Assembly (NCBI RefSeq): GCF_001905545.1
Contig: NZ_LIPD01000011.1
Span: forward strand, 125,495 to 189,494
From: Streptomyces sp. CB02056
GTDB lineage: Bacteria > Actinomycetota > Actinomycetes > Streptomycetales > Streptomycetaceae
Length of the DNA stretch: 64,000 nucleotides
Direction of reading: 5' to 3'
Part shown: positions 35,989-44,503 of the stretch, in pieces
Position numbering within the stretch: the stretch's first letter is position 1
Layout of the letters: the number at the start of each line of letters is the position of its first letter
The notes under the pieces: model-generated
Told to the model about the DNA's origin: nothing
The model's database searches: none
Seen by the model: the letters and a program-made list of their open reading frames with translations, nothing else
Position numbers and translations under genes: made by a program

Positions 35989-36315
35989 ATGAGTTTCTCC
36001 GACGCCGTCCCGATCAGCGTCCAGCAGGACCTGGAGCACGCCGGCCCCTACCTCAACGCGCAGGCGGCCGACATCGCCCAGCAGCTGCACGAGCTGGCCA
36101 TGTACCTGAACCAGCTGCCGGAGCTCTGGCAGGGCGCGGCCTCCGGCTACTACCAGGGGCTCCAGGCCGAGTGGAACATCGCGGCCGAGGGGCTGTTCGG
36201 CCCCGACGGCGTGCTCGGCCAGATCGCGCACGCCATGAACGTCAACTGGGCGAACTACAGCAGCGCCGAGTGGGCCAACTCGCAGACCTGGAACAACACC
36301 GCCGGCCGGCGCTGA
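35989..36315 (+). CDS. WXG100-family protein 2
   Basis: 108 residues with the WXG turn in LPELWQGAASGYYQGL between two predicted helices. It follows the first WXG100 gene by 38 bp, with AGGAG before its ATG, and would form the heterodimer typical of Esx pairs. The C-terminus is longer and Trp/Asn-rich (NWANYSSAEWANSQTW), unlike classical EsxA. Confidence 0.88.
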   Translation: MSFSDAVPISVQQDLEHAGPYLNAQAADIAQQLHELAMYLNQLPELWQGAASGYYQGLQAEWNIAAEGLFGPDGVLGQIAHAMNVNWANYSSAEWANSQTWNNTAGRR

Positions 36316-36393
36316 GGCCGGGGCCGCCGCCGCCGTCGCGGTCGGCCGCCATCCGTACGACATTCCGCATGAACGAGGGCAAGAGAGCTACGC

Positions 36394-37731
36394 ATGGCTG
36401 ACGGGCACTGCCGAGTGACAGTGGTCGGCGAACACAAGCGGGTGGACCTCGCGGTCCCCGCCGCCGCCCCGATCGCGGAATACGTCACGACGCTGGCCCG
36501 GCTGGTCGGCCAGGAGGAGCTGGAGGCGCTGCCGGCGGCGTGGTCGCTGGCGGTGCCGGGCGGGCCGACGCTCCACCCCGTCTCCTCGCTGCGCGAGGCC
36601 GGGGTGCAGGACGGCCAGCTGCTGTACCTGCGGGACGCCGCCGAGGGCGAGTTCGAGGAACCGCTGATCCGCGACGTCGACGAGCTGGTCGCCGACGTCG
36701 CCGACTCCTTCGGCGACCTGCGCTGGACCTCACGCGCCCGCGCGGTCTGCGCGACGGTCCTGGGCGCGCTCGGCCTGGCCGCCGCCTGCGTGACGGCCGC
36801 CTCGCGCGGCGGCTGGTCCGGGGCGGTGGCCGGCCCGGTGGCGGTCGGCGCCGCGTTCGTCCTGGTCATCACCGGCTGGCTGCTGGGCCGTTCCACCCTG
36901 GACCTGCCGTCCCGGCTGGGCCTGCCGATCGCGCTGGCCGCCGTGCCCTGCGCGGCGGTGGCCGGCTGGTTCCTGCCCGACCCCGTGGACGGCAACGCCA
37001 CCGCGGCGGCGCTGGGGGCGATGGTCGGCGCCGGGGCCGCGCTCTGGGCGGCGCCCTCGGTGGTCGCCGCCGCCGTGCTGCTGTTCGGCGTGGCCGGGGC
37101 GGCCGTGGTGGGACTGCTGGAGGCGGTGCACGCGGACCTCGCCCAGGGCGCGGCCGCGGTGGCCGTGGTCGGCTACGGGATGCTGCTGATCGCGCCCTGG
37201 CTGGCCGGCCAGCTGGCCGCGCTGTGGCCCACCGAGCGCGGGTCGGAGGACGGCGCGGTCCGCGTGATGGTGCACCGGGCGCGGACCCTGCTGCTCTGCT
37301 GGACCGCTGCGGTCTCCCTGCTGCTGGCCGTCGCGCTGGCCGTGCTGGGCTCGGCGCACGGCGGCTACCCGCCGGCGCTGGCGGGCTGCCTGGCGGTCGC
37401 CGCGCTGCTGCGGGCGGGAACCTTCCGGCTGCTGGCCGAGGCGGCCCCCGTGGTGGTGGCCGGCGCCGTCGGCCTGGCCACCACCCTGCTGTTCGCGCCC
37501 GAGGCGATGGCGGCTCCCGGCTGGGTCGGCCCGGTGGCGCTCTGCGTGGTCGGGGTGCTGATGGCGGGCACCGGGGTGGCGCTGTCCTTCCGCCGTACGG
37601 CGGCCCGCGAGGCCGCGCGGCCGCCGGCGCTGAACGTGCTGGGCACGCTCTGCGGGGTGGCCGCGGTGCCGCTGGCGCTCGGGGTGTTCGGCGTGTTCCA
37701 GAACCTCGCCGCGTTCGGACACCACCTGTGA
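36394..37731 (+). CDS. eccD: Type VII secretion integral membrane protein EccD
   Basis: 445 residues: an N-terminal ubiquitin-like (YukD) domain of about 90 residues (CRVTVVGEHKRVDLAVP ... LYLRD), then ten or eleven hydrophobic helices to the end. This is the architecture and length of EccD, the channel component of the actinobacterial type VII machine. It is encoded after the first Esx pair. EccB, EccE and the mycosin protease are not in this window and may be downstream of 64000. Confidence 0.93.
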   Translation: MADGHCRVTVVGEHKRVDLAVPAAAPIAEYVTTLARLVGQEELEALPAAWSLAVPGGPTLHPVSSLREAGVQDGQLLYLRDAAEGEFEEPLIRDVDELVADVADSFGDLRWTSRARAVCATVLGALGLAAACVTAASRGGWSGAVAGPVAVGAAFVLVITGWLLGRSTLDLPSRLGLPIALAAVPCAAVAGWFLPDPVDGNATAAALGAMVGAGAALWAAPSVVAAAVLLFGVAGAAVVGLLEAVHADLAQGAAAVAVVGYGMLLIAPWLAGQLAALWPTERGSEDGAVRVMVHRARTLLLCWTAAVSLLLAVALAVLGSAHGGYPPALAGCLAVAALLRAGTFRLLAEAAPVVVAGAVGLATTLLFAPEAMAAPGWVGPVALCVVGVLMAGTGVALSFRRTAAREAARPPALNVLGTLCGVAAVPLALGVFGVFQNLAAFGHHL

Positions 37732-37802
37732 GCCGGACGGCCTGCCGCCCGGTCCTGCCCCGGCCGGTCCCGGGCGGCCGGTCGGACGGCTGGTCGGACG
37801 GC

Positions 37803-38534
37803 CTAGCGCCCGCTGAGCTGGTGGACCCTCAACTGCTCCGGGACGCCGAACCGGAGGGGGTCCGCCACCGCGGCGGGAGCCGTCGGGCCGGGAGAGGCCG
37901 CCGGCTCGGGACCGGTCTCGTCGACGTAGCCCAGTTCGATCGCCTTGCGGGTCAGCTCCGCCTTGTTGCCGGCGTTGAGCTTGGCCCGGATCCGCTTCAC
38001 GTAGGTGTTGACGGTGGCTTCGCTGAGCGCCATCAGCCGGGCGATCTGGCCGTGGGTGTAGCCCTGGGCGATCAGCCGCAGCGTCTCCACCTCGCGGCGG
38101 GCCAGGCCCTGGCTCTCGCCGGGGCTGCGACGGCTCAGCTCGGAGTGGAGGTGGCCGCCCAGGCCGGCCGCCAGGTAGAAGCTGCCGCGGGCGACCGCCT
38201 CGACGGCGGACAGGAACTCGGTGTCGTCGGCGTGCTTGGTGACGAAGCCGTACGCGCCGGCCTTGAGCGCGGTCAGCAGGTCCCTGGGCTCGGCCGACGG
38301 GGAGAGGACCAGGACCGCGCTGGTGGCGCTCAGGGCGCCGATCACGTGCAGGACGGACGTGCCGGAGTAGGGGGTGGGGTCCAGCACCACCACGTCGGGG
38401 CGGAGCCCGCTCTCGGCCAGGTCGTGCACGGTGTCCACCGAGGCGATCACTTCCAGCCGGGGGCTGCGGGCCAGGACCTGCTCGATCCCCATGCGTGTCA
38501 TGCGGTGGTCCTCGACGATGCCTATGGTCGGCAT
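37803..38534 (-). CDS. LuxR/NarL-family response regulator in the type VII locus
   Basis: 243 residues: receiver (IVEDH, acceptor in VVVLDPTP, Lys in FVTKHADD) and LuxR helix-turn-helix (LARREVETLRLIAQGYTHGQIARLM, TVNTYVKRIRAKL), followed by a Pro/Ala-rich tail of about 40 residues. It is the only convincing DNA-binding regulator within the type VII genes and is transcribed against them, convergent with eccD and divergent from the next gene. No partner kinase is visible here. Confidence 0.93.
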   Translation of the reverse strand: MPTIGIVEDHRMTRMGIEQVLARSPRLEVIASVDTVHDLAESGLRPDVVVLDPTPYSGTSVLHVIGALSATSAVLVLSPSAEPRDLLTALKAGAYGFVTKHADDTEFLSAVEAVARGSFYLAAGLGGHLHSELSRRSPGESQGLARREVETLRLIAQGYTHGQIARLMALSEATVNTYVKRIRAKLNAGNKAELTRKAIELGYVDETGPEPAASPGPTAPAAVADPLRFGVPEQLRVHQLSGR

Positions 38535-38803
38535 AACCGGCCTTCCCTCTCTCCGTCTCCCGTGCGGTCGCGCCAGCTGAGCCGCGTCGGGAGGTCTGCG
38601 TCACGTGCCGTCACTCCGTTCTACGCAGCCGGGGCCTGAGATGTTCGGATCGGTTGCGAGACGGCGACGGCGCCCGCTCGCGCACGCTCCGTCGAACCAT
38701 CAGTGTGCGGAGCGGCACGGGCTGTTCGTCCGGGCGCCCGCACCGGAACATGTCGTATTCGGTCGGGGGGCCGCGCGCCCGCCCGCGCCCGTGGAGGTTG
38801 ATC

Positions 38804-39877
38804 ATGGCTGAGGCCGAGCAGGACGGTACGGACCGGCGGAACATGGTGGCGGCCTTCGTCAAGGAGGTCCGGGGCGGGGACGGCGGCCCTTCGAAGGTGG
38901 TGCCGCGCGCCTGGGCGGTGGGCCTCACCGTGCTCGTCGTCGGTGCGGGCGCGGTCGGCGTCGGCATGCTGGCCAAGAGCGGTCAGCACGGGCCGGCGAA
39001 GGCGGCGGCCGAGCACCCGGTGACGGCCACCCCCTCGCCGAGCGCCTCGACCGGCTCCGGCCAGCCGGCGCCCGGCACCCCGGGCAACGCGGCCCCGCCC
39101 CTGGCGAACACCGACACCGGTGCCGGCGGTTCGGGCGGCGGTTCGGGCGGCGGCAACCCGCAGGGCCGGTCGGCCCCCGCGCCCGGCGACAACGCGCCCG
39201 CGCCCTCGAACAACAACGCGCCCGCCCCGGCCGGCGGCGCTCCGCTCGTACCCCAGAACAACCAGGCGGCTCCCGCCCCGGCCGCTCCCGCCCCGGCGGC
39301 CCCGGCCCCGGCGGTCCCGGCGCCCAACCTGGCGGCGGCCAAGTCCGCCGCCTACACGGCGGTGGCCGGCTACGGCTGCCCGTCCAACAGCCTCCAGGGC
39401 TTCTCCGAGGCCGGCCGGTACTCCAACGGCAGCGCCGGCTGGGTCAGCGTGGGCAGCGCCGGCTGGGCGCAGGACGGCTGCAAGGGCCAGTTCGACGCGA
39501 TGCCGATGTCGGGCGACGCGAAGGAGGACGACCGGAGCAACTACGCCCTGTGGACCTTCTCCCCGGGCGCGGCGGGCCTGCGCACGGCCACCTGCCAGGT
39601 CCAGGTGTACACGCCCAAGGACGGCGACATCACGCACGTCGGCGGGGAGCCGGCGCACTTCGAGGCCTACGGGTCGTCCAGCCTCTCCTCCGGGATGCTG
39701 AACGCCTTCGACGTCGACCAGCGGGGCCACCTCGGCGAGTGGAAGGACGTCGGCACCTTCAGGACCACGACCGGGGTGCTGATGATCAAGCTGGACAGCC
39801 GGGGCCTGGACTGGCACGGGAAGACGAAGACCAACGCCCACCTGGCGGTCGCCCAGATGCGGGCGACCTGCAATTGA
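38804..39877 (+). CDS. Membrane-anchored protein with Pro/Ala linker and extracellular C-terminal domain
   Basis: 357 residues from the ATG preceded by GTGGAGG; an upstream extension of the frame lacks protein character. A short cytoplasmic part is followed by one hydrophobic helix (AVGLTVLVVGAGAVGVGML), a linker of about 130 residues rich in Pro, Ala and Gly, and a C-terminal domain of about 170 residues with three cysteines (YGCPS, QDGCKG, RATCN) and a beta-rich pattern. I do not recognise the domain; the sequence resembles surface carbohydrate-binding or golvesin-like folds. It may anchor or organise the type VII machine in the cell wall. Confidence 0.8.
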   Translation: MAEAEQDGTDRRNMVAAFVKEVRGGDGGPSKVVPRAWAVGLTVLVVGAGAVGVGMLAKSGQHGPAKAAAEHPVTATPSPSASTGSGQPAPGTPGNAAPPLANTDTGAGGSGGGSGGGNPQGRSAPAPGDNAPAPSNNNAPAPAGGAPLVPQNNQAAPAPAAPAPAAPAPAVPAPNLAAAKSAAYTAVAGYGCPSNSLQGFSEAGRYSNGSAGWVSVGSAGWAQDGCKGQFDAMPMSGDAKEDDRSNYALWTFSPGAAGLRTATCQVQVYTPKDGDITHVGGEPAHFEAYGSSSLSSGMLNAFDVDQRGHLGEWKDVGTFRTTTGVLMIKLDSRGLDWHGKTKTNAHLAVAQMRATCN

Positions 39878-39917
39878 GCCCTGTGGGTGCGGTACCAGGC
39901 CCCGAAGGGATGCGCGC

Positions 39918-42656
39918 ATGAGCAAGACGTGGGTCAAGGTCGCCCAGCGGGGCTGGGGCGTCCAGCGCAGCATCGGCGCGGCGGTGCGCACGGCCGCCGA
40001 CGGCGGGGTCGTCTCGGTGATGCCGGGCGAGTACGCGGAGAGCGTGCTGCTGGAGCGCGGGGTCAGCCTGGAAGCGGCCGAGGGGCCGGGGACGGTCACG
40101 ATCGCCCCGGCGCGCGGGCCCGCGCTCACCGTGGCCGGCGGCAGCCCCACCGTGCGGGGGCTGCTGCTGCGCGGCGCCGACCCGCGGGAGCCGGCCGTGC
40201 TGATCGGCGGCGGCGCACCCGTGCTGGAGCACTGCGAGGTGGTCGGCGGCCGGGTCGAGGTGGCCGGGCGGGCCGCGCCGGTGCTGCGCGACTGCGCCGT
40301 CCGCGGGGCGGTCGGCGTCGGCCTGCGCCTGGGCGGGGACAGCCGGGCCGTGGTCGAGGGCTGCGCGGTGACCGACACCGAGGGCGTCGGGCTGCTGGTC
40401 GCCGAGGGCGCCGTCCCCGAGGTGCGGAGCACCAGGATCGGCCCGAGCAGCGCCCAGGGCCTGTACGTCGGCGGCACCGGCGGCGGCTCGTTCGAGGGCT
40501 GCGAGGTGACCGGCAGCGGTGGCGCGGCCGTCCGGGTGGCCGACGCGGCGGCCCCGGTGCTGCGCGCCTGCCGCCTGCACGGCAACCACGCGGCGGGCCT
40601 GCACGTCTCGGCCGACACCCCCGAGCCGCTCGCGGCCGGGTCGGCCGACCCGGCCGAGGGCGGCACCGTGCTGACGGACTGCGAGATCACGGGCGCCGCC
40701 ACCGTGGGCGTCCTCGCCGACGAGGACGCCCGGGTGCTGCTGCGGGACTGCCGGGTCGCGCGGACCGGCGGGGCCGGGATCGTGGCCGTGGACCGCAGCC
40801 GCCTGCGCCTGTACGACACCGTCACCACCGACACCGGCGACACCGGGCTGGCCCTGGGCCAGAGCGCCTCGGCGCGGGTCGAGGGCGGCGGCTTCCTGCG
40901 CGCCACCGGCAACGGCGTGTACGTGGCGGGCGAGGCCGAACTGGCGCTGAGCGGCAGCGAGGTGGCGGACGCGGGCTTCAGCTGCCTGCACCTGGGCGAG
41001 GGCGGCTCCGCCGACCTGGCCGACTGCCGCCTGCACGGCACACCGGAGCACGGCATCAGGGTCACCGGCAACTCCCTGCTGAGCGCCGAGGGCACCACCG
41101 TGGAGCAGGCCCGGATGGCCGGGGTCTCGGTGGAGGAGCGGGCCGACGCGGTGCTGCGCGGCTGCACCGTACGGGCCACCGGCGTCGGCGTCCGCCTGGA
41201 CACCCGCCACCGCCCGCTGCTGGAGGACTGCGAGATCGCCGCCACGGCGGGCGCGGGCGTGGAGGTCGGCGAGCGCACCGGCGTGCTGCTGAACCGCACC
41301 AGGATCCACGACACCGGCGGCTCCGGCCTGCTCGCGGCCGAGCGGAGCACCCCCGTGCTGGACGGCTGCGAGATCACCGACACGGCGGGCAGCGGCATCG
41401 TGGTGCGGGCGGGCGCCGACCCGCGGGTGCGGGCGAGCACGATCGCGCGCACCGCCAAGAACGGCCTGTACCTGGACGAGGGCGCGCACGGCCTGCTGGA
41501 GGACTGCGCGCTGTCCGAGACCGGCTACCCGGCCCTGTACGTCGGCGCGGGCGCCGATCCCGTGCTGCGCCGCTGCCTCGTCCACGACACCGCCGAGGAC
41601 GTCGCGCTGGCCGAGCGGGCCGCCGCCGTGCTGGAGGACTGCCGGACCGAGCGGGTCGAGCAGGCCACCCTGCCGGCCGTCGGCGAGCCGGTCGCCCCGG
41701 GCACCCCGGCCGGGATCGCCCGGCCCTGGTCGCTGCCGGGAACGACGGCCGGAACGACGGCCGGGGCGACGGCGGGGGCCGGCGCGCCGGCGGGCGACGG
41801 CGAGGCGGGCGGGACGGAGGAGCGGGACCGTGCCGAGGCCGAACTGGCGGCCCTGCTCGCGGAGTTGCACCGGCTGGTCGGCCTGGAGCGGGTCAAGCGC
41901 GACGTCGAGACCATGGTCAAGCTGATGCAGCTGGTCCGGCGCCGCAAGGAGCTGGGCCTGCCGCCGCCGCCCACCAGCCGCCACGTGGTCTTCGCGGGGA
42001 ACCCGGGCACCGGCAAGACCACCGTGGCCCGGCTGTACGGGCGGATCCTGCACGCGCTGGGCATGCTCTCCAGCGGCCACCTGGTCGAGGCGGACCGCGG
42101 CGACCTGGTCGGCGAGTACGTCGGGCACACCGCGCCCAAGACCACGGCGGTGTTCCGCCGGGCGCTGGGCGGGGTGCTCTTCATCGACGAGGCCTACGCG
42201 CTGGTGCCGCACGGCCAGGGCGGCGACTTCGGCCAGGAGGCCATCTCGACGCTGGTCAAGCTGATGGAGGACCACCGCGACGAGGTCGTGGTGATCGTGG
42301 CCGGCTACCCCGGGGACATGCAGCGCTTCATCGACGCCAACCCGGGCCTGGCCTCCCGGTTCACCCGTACGCTGACCTTCGACGACTACCTCGGCCCGGA
42401 GCTGGTCGACATCGTCGCCCACCAGGCCGAGCAGCACCGCTACGACCTGCCGGAGCCGACCCTGGCCGCGCTGGCCGGGTACTTCACGGAGCTGCCGCGC
42501 GACGAGGGCTTCGGCAACGGCCGTACCGCCCGCCAGGTCTTCCAGTGGATCACGGAGCGGCACGCCCAGCGGATCGCCGACCTCGACGCCCCGACGGCCG
42601 AGGACCTGACCACCGTCCTGCCGGAGGACCTGCCGGAGTTGAGCGCGGCGGTCTGA
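39918..42656 (+). CDS. eccA: EccA-like AAA+ ATPase fused to an N-terminal right-handed beta-helix
   Basis: 912 residues. Residues ~10-570 are a long series of short repeats of the type xLxxCxVxxxxGxGVxVxxGAxPxL, typical of parallel beta-helix (NosD/pectate-lyase-like) domains. The C-terminal ~300 residues are a CbxX/CfqX-type AAA+ ATPase: Walker A GNPGTGKTT (Lys700), Walker B GVLFIDEAYAL, and the arginine-finger region ASRFTRTLTF. EccA proteins have this ATPase, normally with a helical TPR N-terminal part; here the TPR is replaced by the beta-helix. It may recognise or unfold substrates before secretion. ATG preceded by GAAGGGA. Confidence 0.92.
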   Translation: MSKTWVKVAQRGWGVQRSIGAAVRTAADGGVVSVMPGEYAESVLLERGVSLEAAEGPGTVTIAPARGPALTVAGGSPTVRGLLLRGADPREPAVLIGGGAPVLEHCEVVGGRVEVAGRAAPVLRDCAVRGAVGVGLRLGGDSRAVVEGCAVTDTEGVGLLVAEGAVPEVRSTRIGPSSAQGLYVGGTGGGSFEGCEVTGSGGAAVRVADAAAPVLRACRLHGNHAAGLHVSADTPEPLAAGSADPAEGGTVLTDCEITGAATVGVLADEDARVLLRDCRVARTGGAGIVAVDRSRLRLYDTVTTDTGDTGLALGQSASARVEGGGFLRATGNGVYVAGEAELALSGSEVADAGFSCLHLGEGGSADLADCRLHGTPEHGIRVTGNSLLSAEGTTVEQARMAGVSVEERADAVLRGCTVRATGVGVRLDTRHRPLLEDCEIAATAGAGVEVGERTGVLLNRTRIHDTGGSGLLAAERSTPVLDGCEITDTAGSGIVVRAGADPRVRASTIARTAKNGLYLDEGAHGLLEDCALSETGYPALYVGAGADPVLRRCLVHDTAEDVALAERAAAVLEDCRTERVEQATLPAVGEPVAPGTPAGIARPWSLPGTTAGTTAGATAGAGAPAGDGEAGGTEERDRAEAELAALLAELHRLVGLERVKRDVETMVKLMQLVRRRKELGLPPPPTSRHVVFAGNPGTGKTTVARLYGRILHALGMLSSGHLVEADRGDLVGEYVGHTAPKTTAVFRRALGGVLFIDEAYALVPHGQGGDFGQEAISTLVKLMEDHRDEVVVIVAGYPGDMQRFIDANPGLASRFTRTLTFDDYLGPELVDIVAHQAEQHRYDLPEPTLAALAGYFTELPRDEGFGNGRTARQVFQWITERHAQRIADLDAPTAEDLTTVLPEDLPELSAAV

Positions 42657-42694
42657 GGCGCGGCGGTCCGGGGCACGGCGGTCCGGCGCACGGC

Positions 42695-42719
42695 GCCCCG
42701 GGGCTCCCCGCCCCGGGGC
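42695..42719. terminator. Bidirectional terminator after the EccA-like gene
   Basis: GCCCCGGGG (42695-42703) pairs perfectly with 42711-42719 (7-nt loop) in the 80-bp gap between two convergent genes. Confidence 0.65.
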
Positions 42720-42736
42720 ACGGCGCCGGCGACCGG

Positions 42737-43372
42737 TCAGGCCGTCGGCCTCGGCGCGACCTCCGGGAGGATCGACCCGTGGTCGGCGGACGCGTAGGCC
42801 TGGCCCGCCAGGTCCAGCCGGGCCAGGTAGACGCCGTAGATCTCGACGGCGTCGGCCACCTGGCGCAGCGCCGTCTGCAGCTCGGGGTTGATGATCGGCG
42901 CGAACTTCTGGGCGGCCTTCTGGACGCCCTTGTCCGGGATGGGCCCCGTCCGCGCGATCGGGCCCATCCCGCCGGCCAGCCCCGAGTTGTCGTACCAGGT
43001 CCCGACGGGGGCGAACTCCTGGCCCCAGAAGGTGCCGCTGGCGACCACGGCGTCCACCTTGGCCTTCAGGGCGTTGTAGGCGTCCACCACCCCGGAGGTG
43101 GTGGACGCCCCGCCGACGATGACGGAGTAGACCGTCGACAGGTCCACCGAGAAGGACGCGTGGCTGGGCGGCGCGGGGGCGGTCCCGGACGGGCCGGTCC
43201 CGGACGGGGCGTTGGCGGGGTTCGTGAAGCCCTCGTTGAAGCCCGGGACGTAGCCGTTCTCCCACAGCATCTTCAGGGTCGGGTCGGCCGCGCCCCCGCC
43301 CGGCTTGGGGTCTCCGCCGCCGCCGTCCTCGGGCGACGGGACGTAGATCGGGGAGTTGATCGGGGCGACCAC
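42737..43372 (-). CDS. Unknown protein in the type VII locus
   Basis: 211 residues from a GTG with GGAGG 5 nt upstream; a longer ATG start 51 bp upstream is less well placed. It has no signal peptide or membrane helix. The N-terminus is Pro/Gly-rich (SPEDGGGGDPKPGGGAADP), followed by a helical part with many Ala and Asp and a final AVEIYGVYLARLDLAGQAY. I do not recognise the family. Size and helical content fit an Esx-associated chaperone or substrate, which is only inference from the neighbours. Confidence 0.7.
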   Translation of the reverse strand: MVAPINSPIYVPSPEDGGGGDPKPGGGAADPTLKMLWENGYVPGFNEGFTNPANAPSGTGPSGTAPAPPSHASFSVDLSTVYSVIVGGASTTSGVVDAYNALKAKVDAVVASGTFWGQEFAPVGTWYDNSGLAGGMGPIARTGPIPDKGVQKAAQKFAPIINPELQTALRQVADAVEIYGVYLARLDLAGQAYASADHGSILPEVAPRPTA

Positions 43373-43464
43373 GCGGACCTCCGGAGCAGGGAGCGGGCAG
43401 TGAACAGGGCCATCCTCGCCCACCGGCCGCCCGGGGCGGGAGGTCCCCGTTCGGGGACGCCGGG

Positions 43465-43511
43465 GGGACAGAAAGCGGGTCTGTCCCGCCCGTCCGGCCG
43501 CTGCCTAGACT
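43465..43511 (+). promoter_or_regulatory. Inverted repeat operator and -10 upstream of the second WXG pair
   Basis: GGGACAGA-N7-TCTGTCCC is a perfect 8+8 inverted repeat at 43465-43487. TAGACT, a -10-like hexamer, is at 43506-43511, so the repeat overlaps the expected -35 zone. A second inverted repeat, GTCCCC-GTTC-GGGGAC, lies just upstream at 43443-43458. The spacing fits a repressor operator in this divergent region (43373-43612). Confidence 0.5.
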
Positions 43512-43612
43512 CCGCAGGGCCGACGTGCGTACGTGGACCAGCCGTACGCGGATCGGGCCGGGCCGGACCGGTGCGGATCGGCCGAACGACGAGCCCCCGG
43601 GGAGCGCCTGCC

Positions 43613-43915
43613 GTGGCCTACACCTTGCAGGAATTCAAGGTCGACCTGCAGCAACTGCTCGAAGCGTCCGGCACGCTGGGCGCCGAGAGCGAGAACATCA
43701 AGGGGGAGATCGACGCGATCGCGACGGCCCTGGCACCCCTGGAGACCGGCTGGATCGGCCCGGCCGGAACCTCCTTCGCCGCCATCACCAAGGTCTACAA
43801 GGACGACATGGTCGACCTGCAGAACCTGCTCGACGAGATGACCAGGCGGATGCGGTCGGCCTACCGGATGTACCACGACATGGAACTGGCCAACTACAAC
43901 AACGTGCGCGCCTGA
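43613..43915 (+). CDS. WXG100-family protein 3
   Basis: 100 residues, the standard length of EsxA-type proteins, starting at GTG after GGGGAG. Helix 1 contains VDLQQLLEASGTLGAESENIKGEI, then the turn GWIGPAG (WXG), then helix 2 (MVDLQNLLDEMTRRMRSAYRMY). It is clearly a type VII substrate. The stop overlaps the next start (TGATG). Confidence 0.92.
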   Translation: MAYTLQEFKVDLQQLLEASGTLGAESENIKGEIDAIATALAPLETGWIGPAGTSFAAITKVYKDDMVDLQNLLDEMTRRMRSAYRMYHDMELANYNNVRA

Positions 43916-44412
43916 TGAGCGTCGACCCCGGCGCCGGCACCCCCGCCCCGGCCACGCCCGACTACGACACGGTCAAGCTCACCATCCCGCTGCACGAGAT
44001 GGCGGCCGTCAAGGCCACCGTCGAGACCTCCCTGAACAGCATCCTGGACAGCCTGGTCACGATCGAGCAGACCCTCGCCGACCTCAAGCTGGGCTGGGCG
44101 GGACAGACCGCGGACCAGGCCAAAGCGATCTTCGACCAGTGGAACGCCTGCATGGCGGAACTGGTCGGGACCAAGACCAAGGCCAAGCCCGACGGCGCGG
44201 ACGGGGTCTTCCAGCGGCTGATGATCGCCGTGGGCAGCGCGGCCGCCAACTACGACCACGCCGAGGACTTCATCGTCACCAAGCTCTTCGCGCCGCTCAC
44301 CGCCGCCATCGGCGCCCCCTCGACGGGCTCCGGCGACCCGAACGCCTACAACCCGCCGCCGAAGGACCTCGTCAACGACAAGAGCAACACCGTGGTCGCC
44401 GAGATCTTCTGA
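43915..44412 (+). CDS. WXG100-like protein 4, extended
   Basis: 165 residues. The WXG turn is LKLGWAGQTAD between two helices. The protein is longer than usual, with a C-terminal Pro/Asn-rich tail (GSGDPNAYNPPPKDLV). Translational coupling to WXG100 protein 3 and the shared motif suggest that they form a dimer, secreted by the EccC encoded next. Confidence 0.87.
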   Translation: MSVDPGAGTPAPATPDYDTVKLTIPLHEMAAVKATVETSLNSILDSLVTIEQTLADLKLGWAGQTADQAKAIFDQWNACMAELVGTKTKAKPDGADGVFQRLMIAVGSAAANYDHAEDFIVTKLFAPLTAAIGAPSTGSGDPNAYNPPPKDLVNDKSNTVVAEIF

Positions 44413-44503
44413 CCCCGCCCGACCCCCGCCCCGGCCCCGGCGCGCCCCCGCGCCAGGGCCCGCCGCACCACCGCCGCAGTCGAGCACCGAGAGGCACAAC
44501 CAG

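Noticed and set aside
39786..43265. Long minus-strand frame opposite the EccA-like gene
   Set aside because: Antisense shadow; the plus strand encodes the beta-helix and AAA+ domains.
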